Below, one piece after another: positions 22,438-22,473 of a DNA stretch of 22,473 nt. The position numbers and the translations under genes are program-made. Within the stretch, counting starts at the first letter, position 1, and each line of letters begins with the position of its first letter. Source of the DNA: JBMTVN01 sp046047235 (GTDB taxonomy: Bacteria; Verrucomicrobiota; Verrucomicrobiia; Limisphaerales; JAHDYP01); contig JBJOII010000072.1 of assembly GCA_046047235.1 (NCBI GenBank), forward strand, positions 1 through 22,473. The letters are read 5' to 3'. Under the pieces are notes generated by a model. It saw only the letters and a program-made list of their open reading frames with translations. It did no database searches and was not told the origin of the DNA.

Positions 22438-22473
22438 GCGCCTCCAGCGCGTGTAGCCAGGAGACCGTAGATA

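Overview
The window looks like a stretch of a high-GC Verrucomicrobiota chromosome, read from gene content and style rather than from a marker gene. The pointers are a membrane-anchored protein of a type I associate with this phylum (20648-21856), a PhoPQ-activated-type esterase/lyase, an MqnD-like protein, a long tail-specific protease and intergenic repeat mosaics. No phage, plasmid, IS or CRISPR feature is visible. It reads as chromosomal housekeeping and catabolic genes in short operons.

Layout. (1) 152-286: initiator tRNA with its terminator, minus strand. (2) 414-3053, minus: a six-helix membrane protein and a small winged-helix regulator that overlap by 4 nt, then ispH and a DUF1361 membrane protein. 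Two copies of one palindrome, upstream of the membrane protein and upstream of ispH, look like operators of that regulator. (3) 3246-4136: a GlpG-type rhomboid protease flanked by direct repeats. (4) 4555-6873, minus: a Prc/Tsp periplasmic protease. (5) 7104-10234: a three-gene operon for trans-4-hydroxy-L-proline breakdown (DapA-fold deaminase, proline-racemase-family epimerase, DadA-type FAD dehydrogenase). (6) 10328-11518, minus: a GT21 glycosyltransferase, divergent from glgC (11678-12988). (7) 13029-15268, minus: HAD phosphatase, folB and an orphan secretion/pilus ATPase in one tight operon. (8) 15532-17638: PhoPQ-activated-type secreted protein and a UPF0173 metal hydrolase. (9) 17639-18294: mostly non-coding, with two doubtful small membrane ORFs. 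(10) 18295-20381: MqnD-like protein and aldo/keto reductase. (11) 20648-22302: anchored hypothetical protein overlapping a single-domain response regulator.

Two window-wide patterns stand out. First, many gaps between transcription units carry a mosaic of short repeats in strict 7-nt phase (purine GAGTCAG type, pyrimidine TCTCCTC type, CGCTTGC type, ATACCGG type), hexamer blocks (TCGAAA type) and small palindromes whose stems differ by compensatory changes. Modules recur in the same order at distant sites, sometimes inverted, and in one place supply the stop codon of a gene. This is the best candidate for an undescribed element family here. Second, the plus strand is C-rich and G-poor whatever the gene orientation. 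Plus-strand genes use C-ending codons and mostly lack a Shine-Dalgarno sequence. Minus-strand genes use G-ending codons and mostly keep one.
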